Shown: in pieces, positions 7,157-15,801 of the stretch
Layout: each line of letters opens with the position of its first letter
How positions within the stretch are numbered: position 1 is the first letter of the stretch
Assembly (NCBI GenBank): GCA_900545405.1
Contig: UQYT01000009.1
Location: 3,432 to 67,431, forward strand
Direction of reading: 5' to 3'
DNA from: an uncultured Eubacteriales bacterium
GTDB taxonomy: Bacteria; Bacillota; Clostridia; Oscillospirales; Oscillospiraceae
Length of the DNA: 64,000 bases
Notes under the pieces: generated by a model
What the model saw: the letters and a program-made list of their open reading frames with translations, nothing else
The model's database searches: none
Told to the model about the DNA's origin: nothing
Position numbers and translations under genes: made by a program

Positions 7157-8755
7157 ATGACAAAGCATATTTTCGTGACGGGAGGCGTGGTGTCCGGCCT
7201 GGGCAAGGGCATAACGGCCGCCTCGCTGGGCAGACTTCTCAAGGCTCGCGGCCTGAAGGTCGCGGCGCAGAAGCTCGACCCCTACATAAACGTCGACCCC
7301 GGCACGATGAGCCCCTATCAGCACGGCGAGGTCTACGTCACCACCGACGGCGCGGAGACGGACCTGGACCTCGGCCACTACGAGCGCTTCATAGACGAGG
7401 ACCTCAACAGCCTCTCCAACCTCACCACCGGCCGCGTATACTCCTCCGTCATCCAGAAGGAGCGCCGCGGCGAGTACCTTGGCAGCACCGTGCAGACAAT
7501 CCCGCACATCACCGATGAGATAAAAGGCAGCATCCGGGCCCTGGCCGAGCGCACAGGCGCGGACGTGCTTATAACCGAAATAGGCGGTACCATAGGCGAC
7601 ATAGAGGGCCAGCCCTTCATCGAGGCCATACGGCAGATAGGCCGTGAGGCCGGCAAGGGCAACGCCATCTTCATCCACGTCACGCTGGTGCCCTATCTCA
7701 AGGCCTCCGGCGAGCACAAGTCGAAGCCCACCCAGCACTCGGTAAAGGAGCTACAGGGCCTCGGAGTCTCGCCGGATATTATTGTGCTGCGCAGCGACGA
7801 GCCCATAGAGGACCGCAGCATCTTCCGCAAGGTGGCGGGCTTCTGCAACGTCTCGGAGGACTGCGTCATCGGCAATGTCACGCTGCCCACGCTCTATGAG
7901 GCGCCGCTGATGCTCGAGGAGGCGGGCCTTGCCCGCGTCGTGTGCCGCGAGCTGGGGCTGGAGACCCCGGAGCCGGACCTCACCGAGTGGCGCGCCATGG
8001 TAGAACGCATGCACAGCCAGAGCCGCAGCGTGAAGATAGGCCTCGTCGGCAAGTATGTGAAGCTCCACGACGCCTACCTCTCCGTGGCCGAGGCGCTCCG
8101 CCACGCCGCCTGGGCCCAGGACGCCAAGGTGGACATCGACTGGATAGACGCCGAGGAGCTGGAAAAGCCCGACGGCGAGCGGCTGCTCTCCGGCCTTGAC
8201 GGCATAATCGTCCCCGGCGGCTTCGGCCTGAGGGGCACCGAGGGCATGTTCATCGCGGCGAGGTACGCGCGCGAGCACCATGTGCCCTACTTCGGCATCT
8301 GCCTCGGCATGCAGACGGCGGTCATCGAGTTCGCGCGCGACGCCGCGGGCCTCGCGGACGCCAACTCCGGTGAGTTCGACCCGGAGAGCACGAACAAGGT
8401 CATAGACTTCATGCCCGGCCAGAGCGAGAGCGTGGACAAGGGCGGCACCCTCCGCCTCGGCGGCTACCCATGCGTCATCACGCCGGGCACGACCATGGCC
8501 CGCTGCTACGGTGAGCGCGAGATAACCGAGCGCCACCGCCACCGCTACGAGTTCAACAACGACTACCGCGAGCTGCTGCAGGAAAAGGGCCTGACGCTAA
8601 GCGGCCTCTCTCCCGACGGCAGGCTCGTCGAGGCTGTGGAGCTCAGCGGCGAGCGCTTCTTCGTCGGCGTGCAGTACCACCCCGAGTTCAAGTCCCGCCC
8701 GAACCGCCCGCACCCGCTGTTCATGGCCTTCATCGCCGCCTCCCTGGGCGACTGA
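7157..8755 (+). CDS. pyrG: CTP synthase
   Basis: Converts UTP to CTP using glutamine and ATP. At 532 residues it has standard length. The synthetase domain opens with FVTGGVVSGLGKG (P-loop). The C-terminal glutaminase has the nucleophile motif GICLGMQ near residue 379 and the catalytic His/Glu in QYHPEF. It has a GGGAGGAG ribosome site 6-7 bases before the ATG. As last gene of the glnA operon, its co-transcription couples a glutamine-consuming enzyme to glutamine synthesis. A bidirectional terminator follows. Confidence 0.97.
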   Translation: MTKHIFVTGGVVSGLGKGITAASLGRLLKARGLKVAAQKLDPYINVDPGTMSPYQHGEVYVTTDGAETDLDLGHYERFIDEDLNSLSNLTTGRVYSSVIQKERRGEYLGSTVQTIPHITDEIKGSIRALAERTGADVLITEIGGTIGDIEGQPFIEAIRQIGREAGKGNAIFIHVTLVPYLKASGEHKSKPTQHSVKELQGLGVSPDIIVLRSDEPIEDRSIFRKVAGFCNVSEDCVIGNVTLPTLYEAPLMLEEAGLARVVCRELGLETPEPDLTEWRAMVERMHSQSRSVKIGLVGKYVKLHDAYLSVAEALRHAAWAQDAKVDIDWIDAEELEKPDGERLLSGLDGIIVPGGFGLRGTEGMFIAARYAREHHVPYFGICLGMQTAVIEFARDAAGLADANSGEFDPESTNKVIDFMPGQSESVDKGGTLRLGGYPCVITPGTTMARCYGEREITERHRHRYEFNNDYRELLQEKGLTLSGLSPDGRLVEAVELSGERFFVGVQYHPEFKSRPNRPHPLFMAFIAASLGD

Positions 8756-8766
8756 GATAAAAAAAG

Positions 8767-8803
8767 ACCGCCGCGAGGAAATTTCCTCGCGGCGGTTTTC
8801 GTT
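8767..8803. terminator. Bidirectional terminator between pyrG and pfkA
   Basis: Perfect inverted repeat (8767-8796) with an AT-rich centre. TTTTCGTTTT follows on the plus strand and a run of T on the minus strand, so it serves both converging genes. Confidence 0.9.
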
Positions 8804-9889
8804 TTAGTCTCCGAAGAAGATGCCGACGTCTCTCGCGGTCTGGATGAGCGGGTGGTCGGTGGGAAGGAACTTGGTGCGGCTCGCGGCGTCCTCAAGCGGG
8901 ACGTCCACGATGCGTCCCTCCTGGATGCCGACCATGGTGCCGTATTTCTTCTGCATGATGAGCCTCGCGGCGGCGGTGCCGAACTGGGTGGCCAGCACGC
9001 GGTCGTAGGGGCAGGGGGGGCCGCCCCTCTGATAGTGGCCGGGCACGGTGACGCGCGTCTCCTGGCCGGTCATGCTCTCCAGCTCCGCGGCGATGCGGTA
9101 GGAGATGGTGGAGTGGCGGGAGGCCTCCTTGACGCGGCGGCGCTCCTCCTCGCTGAGCACGGCGTCCGTCGAGGAGACGGCGCCCTCGGCCACGGCGATG
9201 ATGGAGAAGTTGCGCCCGCGCTTGCGGCGGTATTCTATGGCCGCGGCGACCTTCTCGATGTCGTAGGGGATCTCGGGGATGAGCACGATGTCGGCGCCGG
9301 AGGCGATGCCGGCGTTGAGCGTCAGCCAGCCCGCGTCGCGGCCCATGAGCTCCACCAGGAACACGCGGCTGTGGGAGCTCGCGGTGGAGTGGATGTAGTC
9401 GATGACGTTCGTCGCAATGTCCACGGCGCTCTGGAAGCCGAAGGTGGTGTCCGTGCCCCAGATGTCGTTGTCGATGGTCTTGGGCAGAGTAACGATGTTC
9501 ATGCCCGCGTCCATAAGCAGCTTGGCGCTCTTCTGCGTGCCGTTGCCACCCATGACCACCAGACAGTCGAGGTTGAGCCGGTTGTAGGTGTTCAGCATCG
9601 CGGGCATGAGGTCGTTGCCCTCGTCGTCCACGATGGCCTTGCCGGGGATGTATTTTTGACGAGAGGTGCCGAGAATGGTGCCGCCCTCGATGAGGATGCC
9701 GGAAAAGTCGCTCGGTTCCATGAACTTGTAGTCGCCCTCGATGAGGCCCTTGTAGCCGTCGTACATGCCGTAGATCTCGACATTGTCGACGTACTGGAAC
9801 AGCGCCTTGCCAACGCCGCGGATGGCCGCGTTCAGGCCCTGGCAGTCGCCGCCCGAGGTGACGAGGCCGACTCTGGTGTTGCGTTTCAT
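8804..9889 (-). CDS. pfkA: 6-phosphofructokinase
   Basis: Phosphorylates fructose 6-phosphate in glycolysis. 361 residues, longer than the 320-residue E. coli type. The diphosphate-site motif reads MGGNGTQKSA and the following catalytic block is PKTIDND. Gly at the position that discriminates donors usually indicates ATP use, while Lys in PKTIDND is typical of the PPi-type and mixed groups. The donor is therefore probably ATP, but this is a group III-like enzyme, not the classical allosteric PfkA. The ATG is preceded by GGAGGGTGATTT. It is monocistronic, with its own promoter and terminator. Confidence 0.93.
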   Translation of the reverse strand: MKRNTRVGLVTSGGDCQGLNAAIRGVGKALFQYVDNVEIYGMYDGYKGLIEGDYKFMEPSDFSGILIEGGTILGTSRQKYIPGKAIVDDEGNDLMPAMLNTYNRLNLDCLVVMGGNGTQKSAKLLMDAGMNIVTLPKTIDNDIWGTDTTFGFQSAVDIATNVIDYIHSTASSHSRVFLVELMGRDAGWLTLNAGIASGADIVLIPEIPYDIEKVAAAIEYRRKRGRNFSIIAVAEGAVSSTDAVLSEEERRRVKEASRHSTISYRIAAELESMTGQETRVTVPGHYQRGGPPCPYDRVLATQFGTAAARLIMQKKYGTMVGIQEGRIVDVPLEDAASRTKFLPTDHPLIQTARDVGIFFGD

Positions 9890-9925
9890 AAATCACCCTC
9901 CAAATATACCTAACGTACCAAATGT

Positions 9926-9954
9926 ATCATACAACACCGCACGCACCCTGTCAA
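9926..9954 (-). promoter_or_regulatory. Promoter of pfkA
   Basis: On the minus strand: TTGACA (9949-9954), 17-base spacer, TATGAT (9926-9931), located between mnmE and pfkA. Confidence 0.8.
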
Positions 9955-9973
9955 CACCAATCTGCGCACTTCG

Positions 9974-11338
9974 TCATTTGCCGACGCAGAAGCGCGAAAA
10001 GATGCGGTCTGTGACGTCGTCGCGGACGCTGCGGCCGGTGAGCTCGGCGAGGGCGGCGAGGGCGTCCTCGGCCTCGGTGAGCACGGCGTCGGGGGTCAGT
10101 CCGGCGGCGAGGGCGTCCCGCGCGGCGTCAAGCGCGGAGAGCGCGCGGCCCACGGCCTCGGCCTGGCGGGCGTTGGTGAGTATCTCGCCCGCGGGGGCCG
10201 CCGGGGCGGGGAAGAGCTCCGCCACCGCCGCGGCCAGGGCGTCTAGCCCCTCGCCAGTGCGCGCGCTGAGGCTCACCACGGCGTCAAAGCCCGTGAGCTC
10301 CGCCGCATCCAGCACTTGGGGCAGGTCGCACTTGTTTATGACGCAGACGGCCCGTTTGGCCGCGCGCGCGGCGGCAAGCGTCTCGCCGTCCGCGTCCGAG
10401 AGCGGCTGCGAGCCGTCGAACACCGCTATGGCCAGCTCCGCACCCTCGGCGGCGGCAAAGGCCCGGCGCACGCCCTCGCGCTCGGCCTCATCCGCGGCCT
10501 CGCGCAGTCCCGCCGTGTCCGTCAGGCGCAGCAGTACCCCGCCGAGCAGGGCCTTTTCCTCAATCGTGTCCCGCGTTGTGCCCGGCTGGGCCGTGACTAT
10601 CGCCCGGTCGTAGCCGAGTATTGCGTTCAAAAGCGAGCTCTTGCCCGCGTTCGGGCGGCCGACTATCGCCGCACGCACGCCCTCGCGCATGACCCGCCCG
10701 CGCTCAAAGCTCGCGAGCAGTTCGCGCAGCTCCGCCGCGCCCGCGTCCAGGCGCGAGGCGTAGTTTGCAAGCTCAAAGGGCTCGATGTCCTCGTCCGGGT
10801 AGTCCAGCACGGCGTCAAAGTGTGATATTATGTCAACCACATCCGAGTACACCCTCTCGGCCCGGCGGCTGAGCGCGCCTCCGAGCTGGCCGGCGGCGTT
10901 TACGGCGGCTTCGGCTGTGGCGGCCTCGATGATGTCGATGACGGCCTCGGCCTCGGTGAGGTCGAGCATGCCGTTCAAAAAGGCGCGCTTGGTGAACTCG
11001 CCAGGCCCGGCCTGCCTGGCCCCGGCGGCGAAGAGTGCCTCGAGCGCGGCGCGCAGCACGACGGGGGAGCCGTGGCACTGCAGCTCGGCGGTGTCCTCGC
11101 CGGTGTAGCTGTGCGGCGCGCGGCTGATCGTGCACAGGCAGATGTCGAGCACGTGCCCGGCGGCGTCCACGAGGCGGCCGTAGACCAGCTGTCGGTCCCG
11201 GTGCTCGGACATGGGCCTGCCGTCGGCGGGGCGGAACACGGCCTCTGCGGCGGCGACCGCCCCGGGGCCGGAGACTCGGACTATGCCTATGGCGGAGACG
11301 ACCTCGCCCGTGGCGATGGCGGCAATGGTGTCTGACAT
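9974..11338 (-). CDS. mnmE: tRNA modification GTPase MnmE
   Basis: With MnmG it installs the carboxymethylaminomethyl group on wobble uridine of certain tRNAs. 454 residues in the usual order: a folate-binding N-terminal domain beginning MSDTIAAIATG, a helical domain, the inserted G domain with GRPNAGKSSLLNAIL (about 223-237), DTAGLR and NKCD, and the obligate C-terminal CxGK as FCVGK. AAAGGAG lies upstream of the ATG, right after the terminator of the SLH gene. mnmG, often the next gene, is not here. Confidence 0.96.
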   Translation of the reverse strand: MSDTIAAIATGEVVSAIGIVRVSGPGAVAAAEAVFRPADGRPMSEHRDRQLVYGRLVDAAGHVLDICLCTISRAPHSYTGEDTAELQCHGSPVVLRAALEALFAAGARQAGPGEFTKRAFLNGMLDLTEAEAVIDIIEAATAEAAVNAAGQLGGALSRRAERVYSDVVDIISHFDAVLDYPDEDIEPFELANYASRLDAGAAELRELLASFERGRVMREGVRAAIVGRPNAGKSSLLNAILGYDRAIVTAQPGTTRDTIEEKALLGGVLLRLTDTAGLREAADEAEREGVRRAFAAAEGAELAIAVFDGSQPLSDADGETLAAARAAKRAVCVINKCDLPQVLDAAELTGFDAVVSLSARTGEGLDALAAAVAELFPAPAAPAGEILTNARQAEAVGRALSALDAARDALAAGLTPDAVLTEAEDALAALAELTGRSVRDDVTDRIFSRFCVGK

Positions 11339-11353
11339 GCTGAAAACTCCTTT

Positions 11354-11384
11354 AAAAAAAGCCGCCCCGGAGGACGGCTTTTTT
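11354..11384 (-). terminator. Terminator of the rex-SLH operon
   Basis: Seven-bp stem (11361-11367 with 11372-11378, one G-U pair) and a U tract on the minus strand, between the SLH gene and mnmE. Confidence 0.8.
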
Positions 11385-11397
11385 GATGGTATGGTGT

Positions 11398-12438
11398 TTA
11401 GCCGAGCGTGACGCTCTTGCGCAGGGAGTCGTCAAACATCCTGGCGATTATGGCGGCGACCTCGCTTCTCTTTATCCCGCTGTCGGGGAGGAAGGAGCCG
11501 TCCGCAAGCGAGCCGTCAAGGATGCCGGCGCGGTAGAAAGCGTATATCTCCTCGGAGCCTATGCTGCCCGCGGCGACGTCGGGGATGGCGCCGTCGGCGA
11601 TGTTGTTTATCGCGAGGTATTCGGAGGCGGGCAGGGCGTTATAGAAGAGGCGGACATAGTCCCTGCGGCTGATGGGGGAGTCGTACTCGGCGCGGGAGAG
11701 AGCGCCGTAGCTCTCGGGCGCTATGCCGTTGCGCACGGCGTAATCCACATAGGTGGTGTACCAGGGGCTGCCGTTGGTGAGGGTGACCGCGCCCTCGTGG
11801 TAGAGCTGGTGCATGCAGGCGGCGATCTTGATGGCCTGGGCGAGCGTGAAGCTCTCATCCGGGCCGTAGCGCCCCTCGGCCACGCCGTCTATGAGGCCCA
11901 GATCGACAGCGGCGTAGACATACTCGGCGTACCAGCTGCCCGCGGGCACGTCGCTGAACGTGAGCGCGGAGGAGGCGGAGTACGACCCGCCGACGAGCAG
12001 CGTGGAGGCGGAGGAGGCGGTGACCGAGGCGCTGGAGCCCTCGCAGACGATGTACATCTGGTTCGGGTTAATGCGCCCGTTTGTGGCCTCACCGCCGACG
12101 CTGACGTTGAGGAAGGCGCCGGAGGTTATGCTGACCGTGGCGGAGCCGGAGAGCAGTGTCACAGAAGCGCCCTCCTTGAGGCTCAGGACCTGGCCCGCGG
12201 AGAGGGACACGCGCGCGGAGCCGCCCGACTGCCCCGACTGCTCAAAGGCGGGGCGCAGCGCGGCGTCTATGCCTTCGGCCGCATCCTCGACAAGGGAGCT
12301 TGCCCAGCTGTCGGCATAGCTCTTGGACACCAGCGGGTCCGAGGCGCTGCCCGCCGCGGAGGCGGTCACGGTGCCGCAGAGCAGCAGCAGCGTCAGAGCG
12401 AGGACGAGCAGACGCTTACGCACGGGGTGTCTCATCAT
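11398..12438 (-). CDS. Secreted protein with S-layer homology repeats
   Basis: 346 residues. An N-terminal signal peptide (basic start, then a leucine-rich core to about residue 30) implies export. Residues about 70-150 form a Ser/Thr/Gly-rich beta region resembling domains found in other clostridial SLH proteins. The C-terminal half has about three SLH-like repeats: FSDVPAGSWYAEYVYAA, the WYTTYVDYAVRNGI region, and IPDVAAGSIGSEEIYAFY. These usually hold proteins to pyruvylated cell-wall polymers. It overlaps rex by ATGA, so it is translated with a redox regulator; whether that has meaning is unclear. Confidence 0.85.
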   Translation of the reverse strand: MMRHPVRKRLLVLALTLLLLCGTVTASAAGSASDPLVSKSYADSWASSLVEDAAEGIDAALRPAFEQSGQSGGSARVSLSAGQVLSLKEGASVTLLSGSATVSITSGAFLNVSVGGEATNGRINPNQMYIVCEGSSASVTASSASTLLVGGSYSASSALTFSDVPAGSWYAEYVYAAVDLGLIDGVAEGRYGPDESFTLAQAIKIAACMHQLYHEGAVTLTNGSPWYTTYVDYAVRNGIAPESYGALSRAEYDSPISRRDYVRLFYNALPASEYLAINNIADGAIPDVAAGSIGSEEIYAFYRAGILDGSLADGSFLPDSGIKRSEVAAIIARMFDDSLRKSVTLG

Positions 12439-13103
12439 TTCTGGTTTTTGGCAGCGGCGGCCGCCTCGGCGTCGATGCGCTCGGAGAGGTAGTAGCCGAG
12501 GGCGAGCAGGCTGTCGGAGAAGTGGATGTTCTCCACGATGACCTCGCTCTCGGAGACGTCGAGCTCGACGTTGGTGAAGTTCCAGATGGCCTTCACGCCG
12601 TGGTCGACCAGCTCGTGCGCGGCCTTGTTGGCCATGATCTTGGGCACGGAGAGGACGGCCATGTCGACCTTGTTGTTGTCGAAGATGTGGGGCAGCTCGG
12701 AGATGTCGTGCACGCGGATGCCGGAGATGTCGGTGCCGACGAGCTCGGGCCTGACGTCGTAGGCGGCGAGCATATGGAAACCGTACTGCTCGAAGCAGAA
12801 GTTCTCGATGAGCGCGCGGCCGATGTTGCCGACGCCGACGAGGATGACGGAGAAGTCGCGGTTCATTCCGAGTATGGAGGCTATCTCACCGCGCAGACCG
12901 GTGACGTTGTAGCCGTAGCCCTGCTGGCCGAATTCGCCGAAGCAGCTGAAGTCCTGCCTGATCTGGGAGGAGGTCAGCGACATCTGCCTGCCCAGCTCAC
13001 CGGAGGAGATGCGGTCCACACCCGCGGTCTTGAGCTCGTCCAGCTTGCGCAGGTAGCGCGGCAGACGCCTTATAACGTTGTTGGATACCTTGAGCTGTTT
13101 CAC
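12435..13103 (-). CDS. rex: Redox-sensing transcriptional repressor Rex
   Basis: Senses the NADH/NAD ratio and represses fermentation and NADH-reoxidation genes when NADH is low. 222 residues. An N-terminal winged helix (about 1-80) includes LTSSQIRQDFSCFGEFG, a strongly conserved Rex recognition helix. A Rossmann domain with VGVGNIGRAL follows near residue 90. The start is GTG at 13103, with GGTGGG upstream. It has its own promoter and a possible Rex-type operator (13214-13230), suggesting autoregulation. Confidence 0.96.
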   Translation of the reverse strand: MKQLKVSNNVIRRLPRYLRKLDELKTAGVDRISSGELGRQMSLTSSQIRQDFSCFGEFGQQGYGYNVTGLRGEIASILGMNRDFSVILVGVGNIGRALIENFCFEQYGFHMLAAYDVRPELVGTDISGIRVHDISELPHIFDNNKVDMAVLSVPKIMANKAAHELVDHGVKAIWNFTNVELDVSESEVIVENIHFSDSLLALGYYLSERIDAEAAAAAKNQK

Positions 13104-13164
13104 TTTTTCCCACCAAGTTCCTTTTCTATCCTCTTAAAAGAGAGTTGTCAGATTTCAGTGTAGA

Positions 13165-13193
13165 ATTATAGCACAGCGATGCAAGCGTTTCAA
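13165..13193 (-). promoter_or_regulatory. Promoter of rex
   Basis: On the minus strand: TTGAAA (13188-13193), 17-base spacer, TATAAT (13165-13170). Confidence 0.85.
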
Positions 13194-13213
13194 GGGAAAT
13201 TAATCTGTAAATC

Positions 13214-13230
13214 TTGCGAAAATTACACAA
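13214..13230. promoter_or_regulatory. Possible Rex operator upstream of rex
   Basis: Minus strand TTGTGTAATTTTCGCAA resembles the Rex palindrome TTGTnAA-N4-TTnACAA, but it is 17 rather than 18 bases and one arm is degenerate. It lies about 20 bases upstream of the -35 box. Weak on its own; the link to the adjacent rex gene raises it somewhat. Confidence 0.4.
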
Positions 13231-13268
13231 AAACCCCCTCAATTTGACCAATGGGCAAAGTGAGGGGG
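13228..13268 (-). terminator. Terminator after the anti-sigma gene
   Basis: On the minus strand a CCCCCTCA/TGAGGGGG stem, continued by TTTG/CAAA after a mismatch, is followed by TTTTTG. It ends the trmB-to-anti-sigma operon before rex and overlaps the possible Rex site by a few bases. Confidence 0.85.
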
Positions 13269-13286
13269 AAGAAATCGCACTCGGCG

Positions 13287-14174
13287 TCAATTGAGGGCGT
13301 CCAGAAATTCGGCGGGGGAGCCCGCGGCGGAATACGCGCCGCCGCCGTCCGTGATGCAGACGAGACTTCCGTCCGCAACATAGACGTCCAGCCTGGCGGA
13401 ACCCCCGGCGTAGTTTATGTCCACGCTGTAGCTGGCCTCTCCCAGCGCCTTCCAGCTCTGGGCCTGACCGGAGGGGCTCAGCAGCGCGGCGATGAGGCCG
13501 ATGCCGTCCTCGTCGGTGACGGTGGTGTCCCCGTCGGGGGAGCTTATCTCGATGGAGGTTATCTGCTCCGCGTCGAGCTGCACGGCGCTTCCGCCGGAGG
13601 CGCCGAACTGCTCCACGGCGGGAGTTTCGTCCTCGCCCGCCTGCTCTAAGACGCCGTTTGCCGCGCCGTCTGCCGGCTCATCGGCGGTTGGCTCCTCGCG
13701 CTGAGAGGTCTCCTCGGCGGGGGAGGGGTCCGGCGCGGCGCAGTCTGCACCGGCGTCGGAATTGCGAGGGTCTATCTCTCCGGGAGCTGCGGCGATGCCG
13801 AACTGCGCCGCCTGGGGCTCTCCGGAGGCCGCACCGGTGCTCTCGGACGGCAAAGCCAGCCGCACTGTCGCCAGTACGGCCAGGACTATGCAGGCGGCAA
13901 GGGCCATGTAGCGGACCTGGCTCTTTCCGGGCTTCTTGGCCCGCCTTGACCCATGGCCGCCCTGGGTGCGCACGGCGGCCATCACGCCCTCGGCAAAGCC
14001 CTCCGGCGCGGCCGTCTCCCCAAGTGAAAGGGAAATGGCACTGAACGCATCGTAAACACGGCGACAGTTCGCGCAGCCGTCAAGGTGTGCGAGGAGCTCG
14101 GTCTTCTGAGGCTCCGGCAGCTCTCCGTCCACCAGCTGGCTTATCATTTCAAGATATCTGTCACACTCGCTCAT
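13287..14174 (-). CDS. Membrane anti-sigma factor with zinc-finger-like N terminus
   Basis: 295 residues. Residues about 1-45 match the anti-sigma zinc-binding helix pair (His and two Cys in HLDGCANC). One transmembrane helix lies near 90-108 (MALAACIVLAVLATVRLAL). The rest, about 185 residues, is extracellular: an acidic low-complexity linker, then a possibly folded domain ending in GSPAEFLDALN. It overlaps the upstream sigma gene by ATGA, the classic pairing. It should hold the sigma factor at the membrane until an envelope signal releases it. No specific signal can be read from the sequence. Confidence 0.9.
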   Translation of the reverse strand: MSECDRYLEMISQLVDGELPEPQKTELLAHLDGCANCRRVYDAFSAISLSLGETAAPEGFAEGVMAAVRTQGGHGSRRAKKPGKSQVRYMALAACIVLAVLATVRLALPSESTGAASGEPQAAQFGIAAAPGEIDPRNSDAGADCAAPDPSPAEETSQREEPTADEPADGAANGVLEQAGEDETPAVEQFGASGGSAVQLDAEQITSIEISSPDGDTTVTDEDGIGLIAALLSPSGQAQSWKALGEASYSVDINYAGGSARLDVYVADGSLVCITDGGGAYSAAGSPAEFLDALN

Positions 14175-14791
14175 GCGTCCGCACCTCCCTTCCGCTCGTT
14201 TGACGCGATGGACCCTGGAATGTTCCCCTCGCGGATCAAAAATTCGGAAAGTTTTTTTCGGGCCCGGAAGATGCGGGATTTGACGGTGCCCTCCTCAAGG
14301 TTGAGGGCGCGGCTTATCTCGTCGTAGCTCAGTCCGTTTATCTCGCGCAGGAGCAATATCTCGCGGTATTCGGGCGAGAGCGAGTCCAGCCCGCGGCGCA
14401 CGGACTCGCGCAATTCTGTGCGCTCAAGCCTCGCCTCGGGCGAAAAACGCTCGTCCGGTATCTCCAGCTCGCCCTCCTCGCCGTCCTCGTCCTCCCAGTT
14501 CAGGGAGACTGTGCGCCGCTTGGCGCGCCCGCGCAGAAAGTCGATGCAGATGTTGCTCGTCAGGCGGTAGAGCCAGACCGAGAACTTGCTCTCGCCCCGG
14601 AAGCTTGCAAGGGAGTTGAACGCGCGTATGAACGCCTCTTGCGCCATGTCGCGCGCGTCCTCCTCGTTGCCCACCATCCGGAGCGCGAGGCTGTATACCT
14701 TATTTTGATGTTCAAGCACCAGGGCCTCGAATGCGTCCGTGTCGCCGGCGCGCACCCGGAGGATGATCTCAAGTTCTTCTTCCCGGGTCAT
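14171..14791 (-). CDS. ECF-type RNA polymerase sigma factor
   Basis: 206 residues. The sigma-2 region (about 20-90) contains EEDARDMAQEAFIRAFNSL and the -10 recognition helix. The sigma-4 region (about 135-190) contains LSYDEISRALNLEEGTVKSR. A linker of about 30 acidic residues separates them. This is the SigW/RpoE-like group. It is 11 bases downstream of dusB with no promoter visible between them, and is followed by its anti-sigma gene. It is therefore co-transcribed with tRNA-modification and DNA-repair genes. Confidence 0.94.
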   Translation of the reverse strand: MTREEELEIILRVRAGDTDAFEALVLEHQNKVYSLALRMVGNEEDARDMAQEAFIRAFNSLASFRGESKFSVWLYRLTSNICIDFLRGRAKRRTVSLNWEDEDGEEGELEIPDERFSPEARLERTELRESVRRGLDSLSPEYREILLLREINGLSYDEISRALNLEEGTVKSRIFRARKKLSEFLIREGNIPGSIASNERKGGADA

Positions 14792-14802
14792 GCCATCACT
14801 CT

Positions 14803-15801
14803 CTATATAATGTCGTCCAGCGGCGGCCTCCCGAGCGCGATGTCGCGCGCGATGGAGCGCAGCTCGTCCAAAGTTGATATCCTGACCAGTTTCTGCTTCC
14901 AGGCCGAGGAATACGCCACGCCCTTGAGATACCAGGGCAGGCGCGCCCGGGCCTCGATACAGGCGAGCCTCTCGCCCTTTTCCGCGGCGGCGGTCTCCAC
15001 CTGGCGCACGGCTGTCGCCATGCGTTCAGCGAGAGGCGGGCGCTCCGGCGGCTCGAGCCCGGCGAGCACCGCGTTTATCTCGGCAAAGAGCCAGGGGTCG
15101 CCGAAGGCGCCCCGGCCCACCATGCAGGCGTCCGCGCCGGTGTAGCTCAAAATGTGCGCCGCGTCCGCGCCGGAGAACACGTCCCCGTTCGCGATGACGG
15201 GCACTGAAACCGCGCGTTTGACCTCGCGGATGATGTCCCAGTCGGCCCTTCCGGCGTACATCTGCACGCGCGTCCGGCCGTGCACGGCTATCGCCGCGGC
15301 CCCGGCCTGCTCCAGGAGCTTTGCCAGCTCCACGGCGTTGACGGAGCCCCCGTCCCAGCCCTTGCGTATCTTCACCGTGACGGGCACGGGCACGGCCATG
15401 GCCACGGCGGCGACTATCTCCGCCGCCAGCTCCGGCGTGCGCATGAGGGCCGAACCATCGCCGGATTTGACCACCTTGCCCACGGGACAGCCCATGTTGA
15501 TGTCTATTATCTCCGCCCCGGAGATGTCCAGCGCGCGCTTTGCGCCCTCGGCCATGGACTCCGGCTCGTGGCCGAAGATCTGCGCCGAGACGGGCCGTCC
15601 GCCCTCGGGCACGTGCAGCAGCGCTGCGGTCTTCCTGTCATTATAGCACAGAGCCTTGGCGCTGACCATCTCGGTGTACACCAGCGCCGCCCCCTGTTCG
15701 AGACAGAGGCCGCGGAAGGCGGAGTCCGTGACCCCCGCCATGGGTGCGAGCACCGCCCGCCCGGCGAGCTGCACGCCGCCTATCGAAAAACCCGCGCTCA
15801 C
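14803..15801 (-). CDS. dusB: tRNA-dihydrouridine synthase
   Basis: FMN-dependent reduction of uridines in the tRNA D-loop. 332 residues. TIM-barrel start VLAPMAGVTDSAFR, catalytic Cys in DINMGCPVGKVVKSGDGSAL near residue 100, and the FMN-phosphate region ANGDVF with MVGRGAFG. The start is GTG, overlapping the xth stop by GTGA. This is the DusB type by sequence style. Confidence 0.95.
   Translation of the reverse strand: MSAGFSIGGVQLAGRAVLAPMAGVTDSAFRGLCLEQGAALVYTEMVSAKALCYNDRKTAALLHVPEGGRPVSAQIFGHEPESMAEGAKRALDISGAEIIDINMGCPVGKVVKSGDGSALMRTPELAAEIVAAVAMAVPVPVTVKIRKGWDGGSVNAVELAKLLEQAGAAAIAVHGRTRVQMYAGRADWDIIREVKRAVSVPVIANGDVFSGADAAHILSYTGADACMVGRGAFGDPWLFAEINAVLAGLEPPERPPLAERMATAVRQVETAAAEKGERLACIEARARLPWYLKGVAYSSAWKQKLVRISTLDELRSIARDIALGRPPLDDII

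Noticed and set aside
5990..7738. 582-codon antisense frame across glnA, the ANTAR gene and pyrG
   Set aside because: It crosses two intergenic gaps and has the same low-complexity composition as other shadows.
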